A DNA stretch of 49,041 bases, taken from contig JAFYQH010000028.1 of assembly GCA_017547205.1 (NCBI GenBank), forward strand, positions 1 to 49,041, read 5' to 3'. This DNA comes from Bacteroidaceae bacterium (GTDB taxonomy: Bacteria > Bacteroidota > Bacteroidia > Bacteroidales > Bacteroidaceae). The notes below the pieces were generated by a model that ran no database searches, had not been told where the DNA came from, and worked only from the letters and a program-made list of their open reading frames with translations. Every line of letters begins with the position of its first letter. The stretch's first letter is position 1. Made by a program: the position numbers and the translations under genes. This document shows positions 46,401 to 49,041 of the stretch, piece after piece.

Positions 46401-48425
46401 ACGAATATAAAGGTTGCAATCCAGCCGGTAAAGCAGGACCTCTACAATACCAGCAAGGGTGACGGTGTTATTCCCCCGTACCGCATACCGGGTATTACCA
46501 CGGCAAGCAACGGCCGCCTCATTACAGCCGCTGCGCGCCTTGTCTGCGGAACCGACCCCGGTTACGGTCAGGTCGATGTCGTTTGCCGCTACAGCGACAA
46601 CAATGGCGAGACATGGAGCGACATGATTGATGTGGCAGTTGGTACGGGCCGCACATCGGCGACTGTCAACTATTTCGATACAGCATTCGGTGACCCTGCA
46701 ATTGTTGCCGACCGCACCAGCAACGAGGTTCTTATCATTGCGGTGGCCGGCTGTACAGTGTACGGCAACGGCAACACCACACGCCAGAACCCCAATATGA
46801 TTGCAACAATTCATAGCAAGGACAATGGCGAGTCATGGGAAGCTCCCGTCAATGCTACCGAGCAGATATATTCACTTTTCGATGCCGGCAATGTCGTGCA
46901 GTCGGCTTTCGTCGGCGGTGGCAAGGTATTCCAAAGCCGCATTGTAAAGAAAGACAAATATTACCGCCTTTATGCAGCCATGTGTGCGCGCCCCAACGGT
47001 AATCGCGTCATCTACTCCGATGACTTCGGCCGCACATGGTATGCCCTTGGTGGTGCATCGGCTCTCCCTGCCCCCGGTGGCGACGAGCCCAAGTGCGAGG
47101 AGATGCCCGACGGCCGCGTAATCCTTTCAAGCCGTGTAGGCGGTGGCCGCATATACAATATCTACACCTACAGCAACACCCTTGAGGGTACAGGAGAGTG
47201 GAGCACGTCGGTAAAGAGTACTTTTGAAGGCTCAGGTCTCACCCCCGGTGGCAACTCTACTAACGGCGAGATTCTTGTAGTACCCGTGCAGCGCAAGAGC
47301 GACGGCAAGGAGATGTATCTTGCCCTGCAGTCACTCCCCACAGGTGGCGGCCGCACGAATGTCGGTATCTTCTATAAGGAACTGACCGATGTTACAGACA
47401 TCAATAGCGTAGAGAACTTTGCCAAGGACTGGAACGGCTTCTTCCAAGTGAGCAACACTTCGTCGGCATACAGCTCAATGGACCTGCAAGCCGATGACCG
47501 TATCGGTTTCATCTACGAGGAGACATTGACAGGTTTCGGTCGTCGTGACAATCCTGTTTCTACAAGTTTCCCCACAGGTGCAGGGCAACATAATTTCGAC
47601 GGCTTCGATAATATATATGTTGCATATAGCCTCGAATACATAACGAACGGTGCCTACAGCGTCAAGCGCAATGTCGACCGCCGTGCATTTGTCCAGGACT
47701 ACTTCACGGCTCTTGTTGCCGATGCTGCAGAGGATGTCAAGGCTAATGTAGCCGACGCGCTCGAGGCGTTGAGCGAGGAACCTACTGTTGCCGAAATAGA
47801 CAATATCTATTCTATCATAGCAGGTGGCGAACCTGCCGACAAATGGGACGGCAAGGTACTTACCTTCACCAATGTGCAGCAGAATGGTATAGAGCGTGTA
47901 CTTTATATAAATGATGAAAATAAACTTGATATAACCACTTCAACTGCCGACGAGGTGGGTGCAGTGGCGCAGTTCCACTGCAAGAAGGAGGCAAGCGGCA
48001 AGTACAGTTTTTTTAACAAGGAGAAGAACCTGTACATGATTTGGCGTGCCGGTGCTAACTATGGTTACAACAACAATGCCGGAACACTTGCTGCATACAA
48101 TGCCACATACTGCGACTGGAGTATCAATGCCGGCAGTGTTGCCGACAGGTATTATCTTGTGAGCAAACGTAACGACGGCACAACCGATGGCTCTTTGATT
48201 GTTATGGCATCGGGCGTTTTTGATGCATATTCGGCTACCGAAGGTTATACAGCCAATTATAGCAACCTTTTCCGCATTGATGTTGTGGGTATCGCAACAG
48301 GCATTGAGAAGGTAGAAATCAGCAATGAGAAAGAAGAAATCTTCGACCTCGCAGGCCGCAAGATTGATACTATCACTAAGGCCGGTATTTATATCGTAGG
48401 TGGCAAAAAGGTACTTGTAAAGTAA
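43425..48425 (+). CDS. Bifunctional GH123 beta-N-acetylgalactosaminidase / GH33 sialidase
   Basis: This 1666-residue secreted fusion has a signal peptide (KKIALLFMLLVAMVFTAVAQA). A GEVED-like beta domain (about 30-205) contains GYVYVDWNGNKQFD. The GH123 module with its DUF4091 part (about 230-770) has the catalytic Asp573-Glu574 pair in MDERGEAD, and LHWAWCNWDEHP is also typical. A beta-trefoil-like region (780-925), then the sialidase N-terminal domain (925-1010), leads to the GH33 module (1010-1415) with YRIPG (Arg1020), Asp-boxes SDNNGETW (1057), SKDNGESW (1131) and SDDFGRTW (1198), and Tyr1349 with IYEE. A ricin-like domain and the Prevotella tail (DLAGRKI...GIYIVGGKKVLVK) end the protein. 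Both active sites appear intact. Confidence 0.88.
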   Translation: MKKIALLFMLLVAMVFTAVAQADYYVVHGADENVTHGTHYPKAVGVANVRGDQQVLDNIASAPRCAAYFDKTATLFEVKSGETITPLITINGAWMHGYVYVDWNGNKQFDVNLTGEGPYIKGEGNELMCWSLYSHNGNGDSGWNSAGLYQGNGDVLAPGSFRVPEGLEVGATYRMRYAIQWNSIDPTGAYANFISDGGSIIDVTLKISGIASEDEQQSYPIDEYAEPRVGTTPDEASWNAIADGLNASWASRDVHYKLHEVPQLELKNEAALYAWKGERANIQAVLYSKSDQGMLSVRMTEWTKGGAATGINGGDARFVNYVITDDYVSCGNHPMTLPQWLVADVIDQDKPHAVPAMETRPVWCTIEVPRDIEAGEYATALEVVDENGNVVKSLTLNITVDSHSLPTVANQKFHLDFWQQPYAISRYYGVERWSDEHYDALRPYLKALGRAGQRTVTTILFYEPWGEQTHDLFDPMVQTTKKSDGTWDYDYTVFDKYVELCAEYGIDKQINCFSMVPWDMSFRYWDEASSTYKSLKTTTGTAEYSELWTSFLTSFKAHLVEKGWFEKTNIAMDERGEADLQNAYNIANGLGFNCALAGNYHSSLCGTYRDLCAQLGQEHLFTAQQLASRKAKGWVTTFYTSCANSEPNIYTNSYPAEAAYLPIYAAKMNLDGYLHWAWCNWDEHPLTDSRFRKFGSGDTYCYYPGNRSSIRFERLIEGIHQFEKIQILKEEYKNNSAKLAQLNTLLNRFTGGIAGAECAALVDDLEAFLNGKEVEIPVAKDVTTGYYHIVGKATSRAEHLYNDATLSGNSLRFTLQSNSMVNTNNGIWHITVKDNGKLGVKNGDGNPVVTGANWGGSIDGTFTELTIGSTVDVGEYRYYYFTEALNCTNGGANFKVGGVDFITTWAGHPDADDNQWRFEPVDVEGMNIYDVVVEGNADVYVAYNNGTTIENAFNGGFFITASAITAQQLTAAMVGNVLEGADVTIEGNTIKVTNIKVAIQPVKQDLYNTSKGDGVIPPYRIPGITTASNGRLITAAARLVCGTDPGYGQVDVVCRYSDNNGETWSDMIDVAVGTGRTSATVNYFDTAFGDPAIVADRTSNEVLIIAVAGCTVYGNGNTTRQNPNMIATIHSKDNGESWEAPVNATEQIYSLFDAGNVVQSAFVGGGKVFQSRIVKKDKYYRLYAAMCARPNGNRVIYSDDFGRTWYALGGASALPAPGGDEPKCEEMPDGRVILSSRVGGGRIYNIYTYSNTLEGTGEWSTSVKSTFEGSGLTPGGNSTNGEILVVPVQRKSDGKEMYLALQSLPTGGGRTNVGIFYKELTDVTDINSVENFAKDWNGFFQVSNTSSAYSSMDLQADDRIGFIYEETLTGFGRRDNPVSTSFPTGAGQHNFDGFDNIYVAYSLEYITNGAYSVKRNVDRRAFVQDYFTALVADAAEDVKANVADALEALSEEPTVAEIDNIYSIIAGGEPADKWDGKVLTFTNVQQNGIERVLYINDENKLDITTSTADEVGAVAQFHCKKEASGKYSFFNKEKNLYMIWRAGANYGYNNNAGTLAAYNATYCDWSINAGSVADRYYLVSKRNDGTTDGSLIVMASGVFDAYSATEGYTANYSNLFRIDVVGIATGIEKVEISNEKEEIFDLAGRKIDTITKAGIYIVGGKKVLVK

Positions 48426-48440
48426 ATACCTGAACCGAAC

Positions 48441-48487
48441 AATAATAGGGCAGCCTCTTGGAAAAACCGAGGGGCTGCCTTATTATT
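48441..48487 (+). terminator. Terminator of the GH123-GH33 gene
   Basis: A long stem (48441-48461 with 48467-48487), with core GGCAGCC/GGCTGCC and AT-rich base pairs at the foot, loop AAAAA. It begins 16 bases after the stop codon. Confidence 0.85.
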
Positions 48488-49041
48488 TGAAAGATTCCAA
48501 GGCGCTGATTTAAAACGATTGCTTGTCACGGTGGATATATTAATCCTTTGTAATAGAATCGGGGATTTCGGAATCCACATGTTACCGCAACCCGCGCGGC
48601 ACAAAAACTCTCCTGCTTTTCAAAGGGGAACGGCAACGCGGGGGAGCGTTGCTTGCGATGACAATGCGAGAGCATTGTTTGCGACGGAGGAAGATTTACC
48701 TTCCCAGAGGAGCGTGTTTCAGCACAAACCTTTAGGTTTACGAAGGAGTGCCGTATGGCTAAGCGGCAGTTTCGGAGGGAGTTAAAACACAGCCATCCAT
48801 GTCATGTCGAGCGAATGCGAGACATCTCCGTTTTGTGTGTTACAGAAGTTCACCTGACAGTCATGCTGTTATCTTTTATTTATTTAACCGTCATTCTATC
48901 CTTACTTTTTGACGCAAAAAGTAACAAAAACTTCGGCACACGGGCGCAACAGTCGCTCGTTCCTCTCGCTCGTTAATTGCCTTGCAGGCAATATAACTCG
49001 TCCGTCACTCGCTTGTCGCTTCAAGACTTTCTGCCGTCAGC
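48488..49041. other. Non-coding 3' region, no gene supported
   Basis: No credible gene is seen: the open frames here (48519-48785 and 48755-48976) are low-complexity and lack signals. The region holds a chain of small stem-loops (48633-48825). After it comes repeat-like sequence (TTGACGCAAAAAGTAACAAA near 48910) and a short palindrome ATTGCC/GGCAAT at 48976-48992. Similar stretches recur between genes in Bacteroidales genomes as far as I recall. Confidence 0.6.
48633..48825. repeat. Series of short stem-loops
   Basis: Five perfect short hairpins occur within 193 bases: GCAACGC/GCGTTGC (48633-48652), ACAATGC/GCATTGT (48661-48678), AAACC/GGTTT (48726-48739), TGCCG/CGGCA (48749-48768) and ATGTC/GACAT (48804-48825). 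The first two are each followed by TTGCGA, so they look like diverged tandem units with compensated stems. The element is probably a dispersed intergenic repeat; this is inference. Confidence 0.55.

Noticed and set aside
48519-48976. Two short plus-strand open frames at the right end
   Set aside because: They overlap stem-loops and repeats, have odd composition and no start or promoter signals. They are treated as chance.

Overview
The window is chromosomal DNA from a member of the Bacteroidales, most likely Prevotellaceae. The gene orders are Bacteroidetes-typical: rimP-nusA-infB-cvpA-sufBCDS, and coaX-OMP-TPR-lptC-CNNM/CBS protein. SecA has the long Bacteroidetes form and the lipoproteins carry short signal peptides. 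Promoters follow the TTG-N20-TAnnTTTG pattern of this phylum. Three secreted proteins end in the same 'YDLxGRKV...[13 protein letters not shown]' tail, which is common in Prevotella. Genus-level assignment is inference.

Left part (1-11 kb): the 3' end of a secreted protein, then, after a two-way terminator, a long leftward transcription unit (10858 to 392). It encodes RimP, NusA, IF-2, a CvpA-like membrane protein, the SUF iron-sulfur assembly system (SufB, C, D, S) and RNase HII. Its promoter is visible at about 10.95-10.99 kb, and a terminator-like hairpin sits in the leader. A divergent gene encodes a small membrane-anchored protein of unknown function.

Middle (11.5-31.7 kb): an S41 processing protease; two identical tandem tRNA-Asn genes; a PpiD-like chaperone; and the coaX operon (pantothenate kinase, outer-membrane barrel protein, TPR protein, LptC, CNNM/CBS protein). 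Next comes a rightward pair: an Lnb-like (DUF4105) envelope protein and a PafA-type phosphatase homologue that has lost its nucleophile and nearly all metal ligands. A leftward TetR-TolC-adaptor-RND efflux operon follows, ending in a PII-like transporter-associated protein. A 28-bp palindrome lies in the spacer of the tetR promoter. An acidic protein of unknown function follows secA, which starts at 35.05 kb.

Right part (35-49 kb): a loose cluster of host-glycan hydrolases, all rightward. These are a GH110 alpha-1,3-galactosidase lipoprotein (overlapping an RluA-type pseudouridine synthase gene), a GH95 alpha-fucosidase with accessory domains, and a 1666-residue protein that joins a GH123 beta-N-acetylgalactosaminidase to a GH33 sialidase. 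Together they would suit the removal of two branched caps of mucin glycans: blood-group B (GH110 plus GH95) and Sda/GM2-type (GH33 plus GH123). No SusC/SusD pair is present here. The last 600 bases are non-coding and hold a chain of small stem-loops and repeat-like sequence.
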